Assembly: GCF_900102375.1 (NCBI RefSeq)
Contig: NZ_FNBO01000002.1
Span: 248,001-312,000, forward strand
DNA from: Halorubrum xinjiangense
GTDB taxonomy: Archaea > Halobacteriota > Halobacteria > Halobacteriales > Haloferacaceae
Direction: 5' to 3'
DNA length: 64,000 nucleotides
Below the pieces are notes generated by a model. That model was given only the letters and a program-made list of their open reading frames with translations. It was not told the origin of the DNA and did not search any database. This document shows, one piece after another, positions 52,988 through 61,191 of the stretch; the stretch's first letter is position 1; every line of letters begins with the position of its first letter. Position numbers and translations under genes: made by a program.

Positions 52988-54142
52988 TCACGCGTCGGCC
53001 ACCTTGATCGGGTCACCGACGCTCCCGTCGAACAGCGAGGCGTGGGCCGCGAAGAGGTCGCGCTCGGCGGCGGCGTCGACGATCACGGTCCGCCCGTGTC
53101 GGGCGACGCTCGCGTCGGAAAGCGAGGGATCTCCCTCGCGGGCGGCCCGCGCTATCGCTTCCGCCGTCTCCCTGTCGAGGCGTCGCGGGTCCGCGACCGC
53201 CCCGTACCGCAGCGCGACGGACGGGTCCTCGGCGTCGCCGTCGTCGCTCGCGTCGCCGCTCGCGTCGGTCCCCGTCGCCGCCTTCTCGTCGGTCACGCGG
53301 AGCGACGCCCCGACCGCGCCCGAGGCGTCGACCGCCGTGCGCAGTTCGTCGGGCGCGTCGGCGAGCACGCTCCGGAGGTGATCGCGGGCGTCCGGTCCGA
53401 GGTCGACGCACACCGTCGCGTCGCCCCCGAGCAGCGAGGGGAGGGGGCCGTAGCTCGCGGTCGTTCCCGCTTGCCGCCGGGTTCCGCCGTCGACGCGCTC
53501 GCCGACGCCGGCGTCGCGGTGTGCCGCGGCGACGGCCGCGCTCGGGCCGTACCCGGCCACGAGTTCATCGGAGGCCACGGCGACGGCCGACCCGAGGCCC
53601 CGCGCCCGGAACCGGGCGAACCCGGAGCCGTCGTCCGCCTCGCGAACCGCGTCAGGATCGGCGTCGAGCTCGGCGGTCAGCGCGGCGGCGTCGACATCGC
53701 CGACCGCCACGGCGCACCCCTCCACTCCGTCCGCCGTAAGCGCGGCGCCGCCGGTCGCCTGCCGCACGGCGGCGAGCGACACGCTCTCGTACCGGTCGAT
53801 CAGTCGCCGGAGTCGACCGCCGATCCCGCTCGGGAGGCCGGTCGCCGTCAGGGCCGCGGGGTCGACGCGGCCGGTCACGACGGTGTCGACGGCGCTCGAC
53901 GCGGCCGCGGCCGGATCGTAGGTCCCGGCGGCGACCGCGGAGCGCGGCTCGTCGGAAGTTGAAGCGACGCCGTCGCTCCCCGTCTCGCCGCCGCTCGACT
54001 CGGCTCTGGCCGCGACCGGATCGACCGCGAGGGTCCCGTCGGGCGGCGGTTCGGTGGTCAGGGCGTCGATCGGTCCGCCGACTCCCAGCCCGGTCGCCGC
54101 CAGCGCCGCTAGACGCTTCGCGAACGTTCGCTTGGAGGGCAT
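52988..54142 (-). CDS. secreted haloarchaeal protein, unknown function
   Basis: 384 residues from MPSKRTFAKRLAALAATGLG, a signal-like N-terminus without a twin-arginine lipobox. The mature part is Asp/Ala-rich with two similar halves (ALTATGLPSGIG, DVDAAALTAELDADP; then SVALRYGAVADPRRL, GDPIKVADA). No known domain seen. The GAAAT-rich upstream (54150-54178) is a probable promoter. The end has a 22-bp GC repeat near 52933-52990. Confidence 0.6.
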   Translation of the reverse strand: MPSKRTFAKRLAALAATGLGVGGPIDALTTEPPPDGTLAVDPVAARAESSGGETGSDGVASTSDEPRSAVAAGTYDPAAAASSAVDTVVTGRVDPAALTATGLPSGIGGRLRRLIDRYESVSLAAVRQATGGAALTADGVEGCAVAVGDVDAAALTAELDADPDAVREADDGSGFARFRARGLGSAVAVASDELVAGYGPSAAVAAAHRDAGVGERVDGGTRRQAGTTASYGPLPSLLGGDATVCVDLGPDARDHLRSVLADAPDELRTAVDASGAVGASLRVTDEKAATGTDASGDASDDGDAEDPSVALRYGAVADPRRLDRETAEAIARAAREGDPSLSDASVARHGRTVIVDAAAERDLFAAHASLFDGSVGDPIKVADA

Positions 54143-54228
54143 CGTTTCACCTGACTCATGACAAGTAATAATACTACCGGGTGGCCGCCGCCGCCGGCGG
54201 TTCCCGCTCGCCGACGGCCGGTCAGCGC

Positions 54229-54696
54229 TCAGTCGTCGAGCGCGCGGATGTCGTCGAGAATTTCGACGGCGTGGTCCTCGGGGGAGACCCCCTCGTAGGC
54301 CAAGACGACGGTGCCCTCGCGGTCGAGAACGTACGTGTTCCGGAACACGCCGTCGAAGGTGTTCCCGAACATCGACTTCTCGCCGTAGGAGTCGTACGCG
54401 CTCGACACCTCGCCGTCGGGGTCCGAGAGGAGCGTGAAGGGGAGGTCGTACTCCGTGGCGAACGGTTCGAGGTCGTCGACCGGGTCGTCGCTGATCCCGA
54501 CGACGGCGACGTCGGCCGCCTCGAACGCGTCCCACTCGTCGCGGAAACCGCACGCCTCGGCGGTGCAGCCAGGGGTGTCGGCGCGGGGGTAGAAGTACAC
54601 GACCGTGTGGCTGGCCGCGGCCGGGTCGACGGTAACCGTTTCGCCGCGGTGGTCGGTGAGCGTGATCTCGGGTGCGGAGTCGCCCGGTTCGAGCAT
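54229..54696 (-). CDS. bcp: peroxiredoxin (Bcp/AhpC-TSA)
   Basis: 155 residues. The active site is FYPRADTPGCTAEACGFRD, with the peroxidatic Cys in TPGCTAEAC (about 44) and a possible resolving Cys four residues later. The N-terminus MLEPGDSAPEITLTDH and the C-terminal half (VLDREGTVVLAYEGVSPEDH) are normal. It is intact, unlike the remnant at 11638-12043. Divergent from the 7TM kinase. Confidence 0.95.
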   Translation of the reverse strand: MLEPGDSAPEITLTDHRGETVTVDPAAASHTVVYFYPRADTPGCTAEACGFRDEWDAFEAADVAVVGISDDPVDDLEPFATEYDLPFTLLSDPDGEVSSAYDSYGEKSMFGNTFDGVFRNTYVLDREGTVVLAYEGVSPEDHAVEILDDIRALDD

Positions 54697-54770
54697 GGGG
54701 ATCGACTCTCCGCAACCGTGTTAGGGGATTCGGTCCCTTTTTATCGAGGTCTCGCATTCATCTGGTATCG

Positions 54771-56834
54771 ATGGCGTGGCAACCGACGCCGTACACGGTT
54801 CCGCTGCTTGTCGCGGCCGTCCCGTCCTTTGCGTTCGCCGCCTACGCGCTCGGGAACCGCTCGCGCGGCGGCCACGCCCTCCTCTGGTCTTTCGTCGGCG
54901 TCGCGGGCACCGCCGGCGTCTGGTCGCTGGCGTACGCGGCGCAGCTGTCGGCGACCGCGCTCGGTCTCACGCTGTACTTCAACCGCTTCGTCTGGCTCGG
55001 CGCCGCCGGACTGGCGGTGGCGTGGCCCGCCTTCGTCCTCTCGTACGTCGACCGGACCGGGTGGCTCGGTCGCCGTCGCTTCGCACTCTTCTGGGTCGTC
55101 CCCGCCGCGGTCGTGGCCGCCGTCTGGACGGTCGGCGTCGACCCCCTGTTCTACGCAGAGCCCTCCCTCGTTGACGCCGGCGGCTACCGCGTCTTGGAGT
55201 ACACGCCGACGCCCGCGCTGCTCGGGTTCGTCGGCTACACCTACGCGGTCAACCTGTTCACCTTCGCTGTTCTCGGCTACGCCGCGGTCTCCCGCGACGG
55301 CGTGTTCCGCCGACAGGCGGCCGTCCTCTTCGTCGCCGGCGTCGCGCCGCTAGCGCTCGGCGCGGCCGGCATCGCGGGGTTTGTCGGGCCGGAGAACGGG
55401 CTCGTCGACTTCACCCCGATCGCCTTCAGCGGGACCCCGGCGCTCCTGGCATGGGTCGTGTTCCGGTATCGGCTGCTCGACGTCTCGCCGATCGCCCGCG
55501 ACGCGGTGTTCGCAAACCTCTCCGACGGCGTCGTCGTCTGCGACGCCGACGGGCGGGTGGTCGACCGCAACGACCCGGCCCAGGCGCTGTTCCCCGACGC
55601 CGAACTCGGCGTCGGGGTCGACGAGGTGTTCGCCGACGTCCCGGCGGTCGCGGACGCGGTGACCGACGCGAGGTCGGACGACGAGTTCCGCGTGACGGTC
55701 GGCGGGGACGGCGGCGCCCCGTGGTTCCTGACGGTCGGCGTCCACGACATCACCGGGCCGGGAACGACCCGCGGCGGGACGGTCCTGTTGTTCCACGACG
55801 TCACCGAGCGGGAAACCCTCCAGCGGCGGTACCGCGCCCTCATCGAGAAGTCGCCGAACGTGATCGCGGTCTGCGGCGAGGACGGGCTCCTCCGGTACGT
55901 GAGCCCGTCGATAGAGCGGCTGCTCGGCCATCAGACGAACGAGATCGAGGGGCGCCCGATCATCGACTTGGTCCACCCCGAGGACCGACGCGAGGCCCAG
56001 CGGGCCTTCGAGCGCGCCTTCGACACCGCCGAGCCGCAGTCGATAACGCACCGGATCGCCTGTGACGACGGCAGCTGGCGCCGGTTCGAGACGGTGATCG
56101 AGCGGCTGTTCGAGGACGCCCGCGAGGTCGTCATCACCGCCACCGACGTCACGGACGCGCGGCGGTACGAACAGCGGCTTCAGGTGTTAAACCGGGTGCT
56201 GCGACACGACCTGAAAAACGACACCAACGTCATCGGAGGGTACGCCGACCTGCTCCGCGACCACGTCGACGAGGAGGGCGACCCCTACCTCGACATCATC
56301 GACCGGAAGGTCCGGACGCTGACCCACCTCAGCGATCAGGCCCGCGAGATCGACGTCGCGCTCCACAGCGACGCGGGCCGGACCGAGATCGATCTCGCAG
56401 CGCTCGTCGACCGGCTCTGTGAGTCGCTGTCGTCGTCGTTCCCGCGAGCGACGGTGACGGTGACCGTCCCCGAGTCGGCCGTCGTCTCCGCGGACGAGCT
56501 GTTGGAGTCCGCGATACGGAACGTGTTGGAGAACGCCGTCGTCCACAACGACGGCGACAACCCGCACGTGGAGGCGACCGTCGTCGCCGACGGCGACCGA
56601 TTCCGGCTCGACGTGGCCGACGACGGTCCGGGGATCCCGCCGGTCGAGCGAACGGTGTTCTCGGAGGCCCGGGAGACGGCGCTCGAACACGCGAGCGGGC
56701 TCGGCCTCTGGCTCGTCCACTGGATCGTCACGGAGTCCGGCGGCGACCTCGAGATCGACACCCGCGAGCCGACCGGAACGGTGGTACGGATGTGGCTCCC
56801 GCGAGCGACCGAGGAGAGCGAGGAGAGCGAGTAG
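54771..56834 (+). CDS. sensor histidine kinase with N-terminal 7TM region
   Basis: 687 residues. Seven hydrophobic segments in the first 230, as in histidine-kinase N-terminal 7TM domains. Then two PAS domains (about 235-360: VVVCDADGRVVDRNDPAQ; and 365-480: SPNVIAVCGEDGLLRYVSPS). HisKA: LNRVLRHDLKNDTNVIGGYA (His about 480). The ATPase has LESAIRNVLENAVVHND (N box), DDGPGIPPVE and GLGLWLVHWI. No response regulator is adjacent. Start 54771 gives a signal-free, membrane-inserting N-terminus. Confidence 0.9.
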   Translation: MAWQPTPYTVPLLVAAVPSFAFAAYALGNRSRGGHALLWSFVGVAGTAGVWSLAYAAQLSATALGLTLYFNRFVWLGAAGLAVAWPAFVLSYVDRTGWLGRRRFALFWVVPAAVVAAVWTVGVDPLFYAEPSLVDAGGYRVLEYTPTPALLGFVGYTYAVNLFTFAVLGYAAVSRDGVFRRQAAVLFVAGVAPLALGAAGIAGFVGPENGLVDFTPIAFSGTPALLAWVVFRYRLLDVSPIARDAVFANLSDGVVVCDADGRVVDRNDPAQALFPDAELGVGVDEVFADVPAVADAVTDARSDDEFRVTVGGDGGAPWFLTVGVHDITGPGTTRGGTVLLFHDVTERETLQRRYRALIEKSPNVIAVCGEDGLLRYVSPSIERLLGHQTNEIEGRPIIDLVHPEDRREAQRAFERAFDTAEPQSITHRIACDDGSWRRFETVIERLFEDAREVVITATDVTDARRYEQRLQVLNRVLRHDLKNDTNVIGGYADLLRDHVDEEGDPYLDIIDRKVRTLTHLSDQAREIDVALHSDAGRTEIDLAALVDRLCESLSSSFPRATVTVTVPESAVVSADELLESAIRNVLENAVVHNDGDNPHVEATVVADGDRFRLDVADDGPGIPPVERTVFSEARETALEHASGLGLWLVHWIVTESGGDLEIDTREPTGTVVRMWLPRATEESEESE

Positions 56835-56861
56835 GCCCGCCGGCGTCCCGGGCACCCCCGC

Positions 56862-57179
56862 TCAGACGCGGACGCGGACGACGTGGCCGCCGCAGCCGCA
56901 CTGCTCGACGTACTCGGCGTCGAGATCGTCGCCGAACGCCGCTTCGAGTGCCTCGAAGAGGTACGCCTCCGGGTGGCCGTGGTCGCCGTGGGTGACGAGG
57001 TTGACGTGGTTGCCCGCGGCCGTGTGTTCGACCGCATCGATCGCCTGCCGGACGAGCAGGTCGCGGTCGTCCGCGTGTTCGGGGCCTTCGAGGTTCGCCG
57101 ACCACGAGTTCTCGTGGACGTGGTCGGTCACCGGGTCCGCGCCGTGGTCGTAGTCGTGCTCCGAGGGTGTACTCGACAT
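56862..57179 (-). CDS. CGCGG-family radical-SAM-modified RiPP precursor
   Basis: 105 residues. The C-terminal part YVEQCGCGGHVVRVRV contains CGCGG at about residues 94-98, the signature of the CGCGG family, annotated as a radical-SAM-modified ribosomal peptide in haloarchaea. The leader (1-85) is acidic with several His (GHGDHGHPE-like NLVTHGDHGHPEAYL). No radical-SAM enzyme is within the window, so the modifying partner must be elsewhere. Convergent with the 7TM kinase. Confidence 0.8.
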   Translation of the reverse strand: MSSTPSEHDYDHGADPVTDHVHENSWSANLEGPEHADDRDLLVRQAIDAVEHTAAGNHVNLVTHGDHGHPEAYLFEALEAAFGDDLDAEYVEQCGCGGHVVRVRV

Positions 57180-57308
57180 ACTCGATCGGACGCGCTCCGG
57201 TCACGTACGTCTTCGAGCGAACATGTTCAAGCGGGCCGCCGCGTTCGAACGACACTCCCGAACACCTTCGGGGAGAGCTATACCACCGCGGGGCGCCACG
57301 ACCGACCT

Positions 57309-57545
57309 ATGAGCCCCGACCCGTTCGACGACGCGGACAAGCAGTTGGACGCCCGCGAGATAGACGGCGAACCGTTCGGCGACATCATGGCCGCGCTCGA
57401 CGATCTCGACGACAGAGAGTCGCTCTGTCTGGTGAACGGCTTCGAGCCGGTGCCGCTGTACGACGTGCTGGCGGAGCGGGGGTACACCCACGAGACGGCG
57501 AATCCCGCGGCCGACGAGTGGTACGTCGAGATAACGCCCGCCTGA
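57309..57545 (+). CDS. DUF2249 protein
   Basis: 78 residues from ATG 57309 (MSPDPFDDADK). LDAREIDGEPFGDIMAALDDL (about 13-33) and LVNGFEPVPLYDVLAERGY (about 40-58) followed by WYVEI match DUF2249, which often occurs with DUF59 and haem/NO-linked proteins. Small and acidic. Divergent from the RiPP gene. Confidence 0.85.
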   Translation: MSPDPFDDADKQLDAREIDGEPFGDIMAALDDLDDRESLCLVNGFEPVPLYDVLAERGYTHETANPAADEWYVEITPA

Positions 57546-57555
57546 TCCGACCGCG

Positions 57556-57609
57556 GTCGACCGTCCGCCGCGAGTCGACCGTCCGCCGCGAGTCGACCGT
57601 CCGCCAGAG
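57556..57609. repeat. 18-bp tandem repeat between DUF2249 and map
   Basis: GTCGACCGTCCGCCGCGA occurs twice exactly (57556-57573, 57574-57591) and a third, altered copy follows. It fills the short intergenic gap. No function assigned; possibly regulatory. Confidence 0.8.
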
Positions 57610-57659
57610 CGCGACCGCCCTCCGCAACCTCTTTGCGCGCGGTCGCCGAACCCGAGTCC

Positions 57660-58568
57660 ATGAGTCACGGACCTCTGGACGAGGACGCGGTCGAGAGCTA
57701 CCGCGAGGCCGGTGCGGTGCTGGTCGAGGCGATGAACGAGGCCCGCGAGATGGTCGAACCGGGCCGGACCCACCTCGAAGTCGCCGAGTGGACGGAGGAC
57801 TTCGTCCGCGAGCAGGGGGCCGGCCTCGCGTTCCCGGTGAACATCAGCGTCGACCCGGAGGCGTCGCACGCGACCCCCGGCCGCGACGACGAGACGGAGT
57901 TCGGCGAGGAGATGGTGTGTCTCGACGTCGGCGTCCACGTCGACGGCTACATCGCCGACGCCGCGGTGACGGTCGACCACAGCGGGACCCCGGAGCTGGT
58001 CGAGGCCGCCGAGATGGCGCTCGAAGCCGCGCTCGACGAGGCCGGACCCGGCGTCGAGGTCGGCGTCGTCGGGCAGGCGATCGAGGACGTGATCCGCGGC
58101 TACGGCTACACGCCCGTCCTCAACCTCTCCGGTCACGGCGTCCAGCGCTACGACGCCCACACCGGCCCGACGGTGCCGAACCGCGGGGTCGACCGCTCGG
58201 TCGAACTCGAACCGGGGCAGGCGGTCGCCATCGAGCCGTTCGCCACCGACGGCCGCGGGAAGGTCGGCGAGGGGACCGTCGAGGAGATCTTCGAACAGCA
58301 GGGCTCCGCGAGCGTCCGCGACCGGCGCGCGCGGCAGGCGTTAGAGGAGATCGAGGCGTTCGACGACCTCCCGTTCGCGGCGCGGTGGCTGGAGACGGAC
58401 CGCGCCGAGATGGCGCTCCGCCGCCTGAAGCAGGCGAACGCGATCAAGGGGTACCCCGTCTTAAAGGAGGACGACGACGCCCTCGTGAGCCAGGCGGAGC
58501 ACACCCTGCTCGTCACCGAGGACGGCGTCGAGGTGACGACCGCGGGCATCCACGGCTTCGACGACTGA
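57660..58568 (+). CDS. map: type II methionine aminopeptidase
   Basis: 302 residues from ATG 57660 (MSHGPLDEDAV). Metal ligands: DVGVHVDGYIADAAVT (two Asp, about 94-108), GHGVQRYDAH (His about 160), IEPFATDGRG (Glu about 192) and SQAEHTLLV (Glu about 284). A helical insert typical of type II lies between 195 and 260. Removes N-terminal Met from nascent proteins. Its stop overlaps the HIT start. Confidence 0.95.
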   Translation: MSHGPLDEDAVESYREAGAVLVEAMNEAREMVEPGRTHLEVAEWTEDFVREQGAGLAFPVNISVDPEASHATPGRDDETEFGEEMVCLDVGVHVDGYIADAAVTVDHSGTPELVEAAEMALEAALDEAGPGVEVGVVGQAIEDVIRGYGYTPVLNLSGHGVQRYDAHTGPTVPNRGVDRSVELEPGQAVAIEPFATDGRGKVGEGTVEEIFEQQGSASVRDRRARQALEEIEAFDDLPFAARWLETDRAEMALRRLKQANAIKGYPVLKEDDDALVSQAEHTLLVTEDGVEVTTAGIHGFDD

Positions 58569-59119
58569 TGGATCAGATCTTCGCGCCGTGGCGGATCGAG
58601 TGGGTCGAGCGCGATTCGGACCCGATTGACGGCTGCCCGTTCTGCGTGCTGCCGGACCGCGAGGACGCCCGCGAGGCGCGCGTGGTCGCCCGAAGCGAGC
58701 ACAACTACGTCCTGCTCAACAACGCGCCGTACAACCCCGGCCACGCGATGGTGATCCCGGACGACCACGTCGAGGACCCGACCGACCTCGACGACGCGGC
58801 CCTCCTCGACCACGCGAGACTGAAGGCGGCGACGCTCGAAGCCTTGCGACGCGACCTGGACCCGGACGGCGTCAACACCGGCCAGAACCTCGGCGGCGAC
58901 GCCGCCGGCGGGTCGATCGACCACCTCCACACGCACGTCGTCCCGCGGTGGAGCGGCGACACGAACTTCATGCCCGTCACCGGCAACACGAAGGTGATCG
59001 TGGAGGCGATAGAGCGCACCTACGAGCACCTTCACGCGGGGTTCGCAGCCGACGAGAACGCCACCGATCCGGGCGACGTCGACGCCGGCGACGCGGTGGA
59101 ACTCGACTTCGATGTCTGA
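58568..59119 (+). CDS. HIT family hydrolase
   Basis: 183 residues. HIT triad: SIDHLHTHVVPRW (His-x-His-x-His, about 116-128). A zinc-binding CPFC (about 23-26) precedes. The hydrophobic start and GHAMVIPDDH fit. Nucleotide hydrolase/transferase activity on Ap4A-type substrates is the family role. Translationally coupled to map. Confidence 0.92.
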   Translation: MDQIFAPWRIEWVERDSDPIDGCPFCVLPDREDAREARVVARSEHNYVLLNNAPYNPGHAMVIPDDHVEDPTDLDDAALLDHARLKAATLEALRRDLDPDGVNTGQNLGGDAAGGSIDHLHTHVVPRWSGDTNFMPVTGNTKVIVEAIERTYEHLHAGFAADENATDPGDVDAGDAVELDFDV

Positions 59120-59136
59120 GCCGGCGGTGTCGATTG

Positions 59137-59578
59137 CTTATAAAGAACCGGTGCGGTGGCGTGTGCCTGCGAGGTCGCCTCGCGGCCGAGCAGCACGCGC
59201 GAGGGAGTCGGTGGTCCGGAGCGAAGCGGAGGACCACCGACGAGGCTGGGGAGGCGTGAGGCGCTGTACGGTCGCGGGCGGGTGGGACTCAAAGGGGCAG
59301 TCGCGAGGGCGAAGGCGGCCGCAGCAAGCACCGCAGCGAACGAAGTGAGCGAGGAGCGCAGCAAGGCCCCCGAGTCCTCGCGACTGGGGCTTTGGAGATA
59401 TTCACCGCCGATCCATAGTCGATTATTTATAAGCGAGCGACTGGGGCTTTGGAGATGTTCACCGCCGATCCATAGTCGATTATTTATAAGCGAGCGACTG
59501 GGGCTTTGGAGATGTTCGCCGTCGATCTACAGTCAGTCATTTATAAGTAAGCGACCGCGATTTGGAGGGGTTCACCGC
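59137..59578 (+). repeat. structured intergenic element, copy E
   Basis: CTTATAA (59137-59143) precedes CGGTGGCG (59154-59161) by the usual spacing. Then come CGTGTGC/GCACGCG pairing, the GTCGG/CCGAC second stem with GGTCC/GGACC inside, GAGGCTGGGGAGGCGTGAGG, GGGTGGGACTCAAAGGGGCAG, the CAGTCGCGAG/CTCGCGACTG third stem with an insert, GGGGCTTTGG, and three tail units. It lies in the 521-base gap between HIT and tupC. Confidence 0.85.
59385..59560 (+). repeat. 57-bp tandem tail units of copy E
   Basis: Three units of 57 bp, each starting CGACTGGGGCTTTGGAGAT and ending TTTATAAGYGAG. Every unit repeats the 3' strand of the stem (CGACTG) and its own TATA-like box. A fourth, degraded start follows (CGACCGCGATTTGGAGG). 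Tail units of A, C and D have the same layout once or twice. Confidence 0.9.
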
Positions 59579-59640
59579 AGCGGTGTCGACAATCTAAATC
59601 GGATCGCCGGATTTGACCTCCCGCCTCTCCTAGACGCGAG

Positions 59641-60396
59641 TCAGTACACCAACTCGCCCGAGATGAACTTCCGGGTGCGCTCGTCCGCCGGGTCCTCGAA
59701 GATCGCTTCCGTCGGCCCCATTTCCGTGATCCCGTCGTCGAGTAGCACCGCGACGCGGTCGGCGACCCGTTCGGCCTGATGCATGTCGTGGGTCGCGAGC
59801 GCGACACCGATCCCCCTCGCTTTCGCCTCGTCGACCGCGTCCTCGATGACGGCGGTGTTCCGCGGGTCGAGGTCCGAGGTGGGCTCGTCGAGCAGCAGGG
59901 CGTCGGGGTCGTAGGCAAGCGCGCGGGCGAACGACACGCGCTGAGCCTCGCCGCCCGAGAGCGACGCGGCGGGCTCGTCGGTCTTGTCGGCCAGTCCCAC
60001 GACCTCCAGGGACTCGTCGACCGCGTCGGCGGCGCCGTTCAGGCGGAGGATCGAGGCGATCCTGTCGCTCCACGAGCGCCGGACGCGGAGCCCGTACTCG
60101 ACGTTGCGCGCGACCGTCCCGTCGAAGAGGCTCGCCTCCTGGAACACCATCCCGACGCGGCGGCGCAGCGCGAGGCGCTCGGCCTCGTCGACCGCCCACG
60201 CGTCGGTCCCGTCGAGCGTCACGGCCCCCTCGTCCGGTTCCGCGGAGAGCGCGAGCGTCCGGAGCAGCGTCGTCTTGCCGACGCCGGAGGGCCCGATGAC
60301 CGCGACGACCTCGCCGGCGTCGACGTCGAGCGAGAGGTCGCGGAACACGGTCTCGTCGCCGTACGATTTCGAGACGTCACTCGCGCGGAGCATCAC
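59641..60396 (-). CDS. tupC: tungstate-type ABC transporter ATPase
   Basis: 251 residues. Walker A GPSGVGKTTLL (about 35-45), signature LSGGEAQRVSFARAL (about 143-157), Walker B ALLLDEPTSDLD (about 161-172), H-loop ATHDMHQ. It energises the permease TupB. Distal gene of the tupABC operon; see finding on a duplicated start. Confidence 0.92.
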   Translation of the reverse strand: MMLRASDVSKSYGDETVFRDLSLDVDAGEVVAVIGPSGVGKTTLLRTLALSAEPDEGAVTLDGTDAWAVDEAERLALRRRVGMVFQEASLFDGTVARNVEYGLRVRRSWSDRIASILRLNGAADAVDESLEVVGLADKTDEPAASLSGGEAQRVSFARALAYDPDALLLDEPTSDLDPRNTAVIEDAVDEAKARGIGVALATHDMHQAERVADRVAVLLDDGITEMGPTEAIFEDPADERTRKFISGELVY

Positions 60397-60439
60397 CGCG
60401 TCACCTCCCGGCGCATCAGTCCGTTACTCGCGCAGAGCA

Positions 60440-61189
60440 TCACCGCGTCACCCCGCTGTCGCCGAAGTGAACGACCACGGCGTTGACGGTCAACACGAGC
60501 GCGACCAGCACGGCGCCTAACACCAGCGCGGTCTCGTACTGCCCCTGCCGCGCTTCGAGCTGGATCGCGGTGGTCAGCGTGCGCGTCTTCGAGATCCCGT
60601 CCGCGCTCGCGATGTTCCCGCCGACGATGAGCACGGAGCCGACCTCGCTCACGGCGCGGCCGAACCCGGCCAGCACCGCGGTCGCGATCCCGTAGCGGAC
60701 CTCCTTGATCACGACGAGTGCCACGTCGACGCGCGTCCCGCCGAGGACGCGGGCCGCGTCGCGGACCCCGTCGTCCACGCCGCTTACGGCCGCGAGGGTG
60801 ATCGCCGTGATCGGCGGCGTCGCCAAGACGAACTGCGATAGGATCATCGCCTCGCGGGTGAAGACGAGGTTCAGCGAGCCGAGCGGTCCCTGGTTCGAGA
60901 CCGCGAACAGCACGACCAGCCCGACGACCACGCTGGGGAACCCCATTCCGGTGTTGACGACCGACTTCACGAACCCCTTCCCGGGGAACTCCGCGAGGCC
61001 GATCGCGACCGCGGCCGGGACGCTGACGAGCGTGCTCAGCGCCACCGCGGTGAGGCTCACGTACAGCGAGACGGCGACGACGCTCCCGACGTAGCCGTCC
61101 CTGAACGAGACGTCGAGCAGCGCCGGGACCAGCCGCGGGGTCGAGTCGAGCAGCGCCGGGACCAGCTGGACGGTCGGTTCGATCGGCAC
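60440..61189 (-). CDS. tupB: tungstate-type ABC transporter permease
   Basis: 249 residues from GTG 61189, which begins 2 bases after the tupA stop codon and so fixes the start; an upstream ATG at 61225 would overlap tupA by 34 bases. About five hydrophobic segments; the cytoplasmic EAA-like loop is [25 protein letters not shown] (about 141-165). A small internal duplication ([17 protein letters not shown]) lies near the N-terminus from a 24-bp repeat. Confidence 0.88.
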   Translation of the reverse strand: MPIEPTVQLVPALLDSTPRLVPALLDVSFRDGYVGSVVAVSLYVSLTAVALSTLVSVPAAVAIGLAEFPGKGFVKSVVNTGMGFPSVVVGLVVLFAVSNQGPLGSLNLVFTREAMILSQFVLATPPITAITLAAVSGVDDGVRDAARVLGGTRVDVALVVIKEVRYGIATAVLAGFGRAVSEVGSVLIVGGNIASADGISKTRTLTTAIQLEARQGQYETALVLGAVLVALVLTVNAVVVHFGDSGVTR

Positions 61190-61191
61190 GA

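Noticed and set aside
59385..59560. CRISPR-like array in the tail units
   Set aside because: The units repeat end to end with no unique spacers, and no cas gene is in the window.
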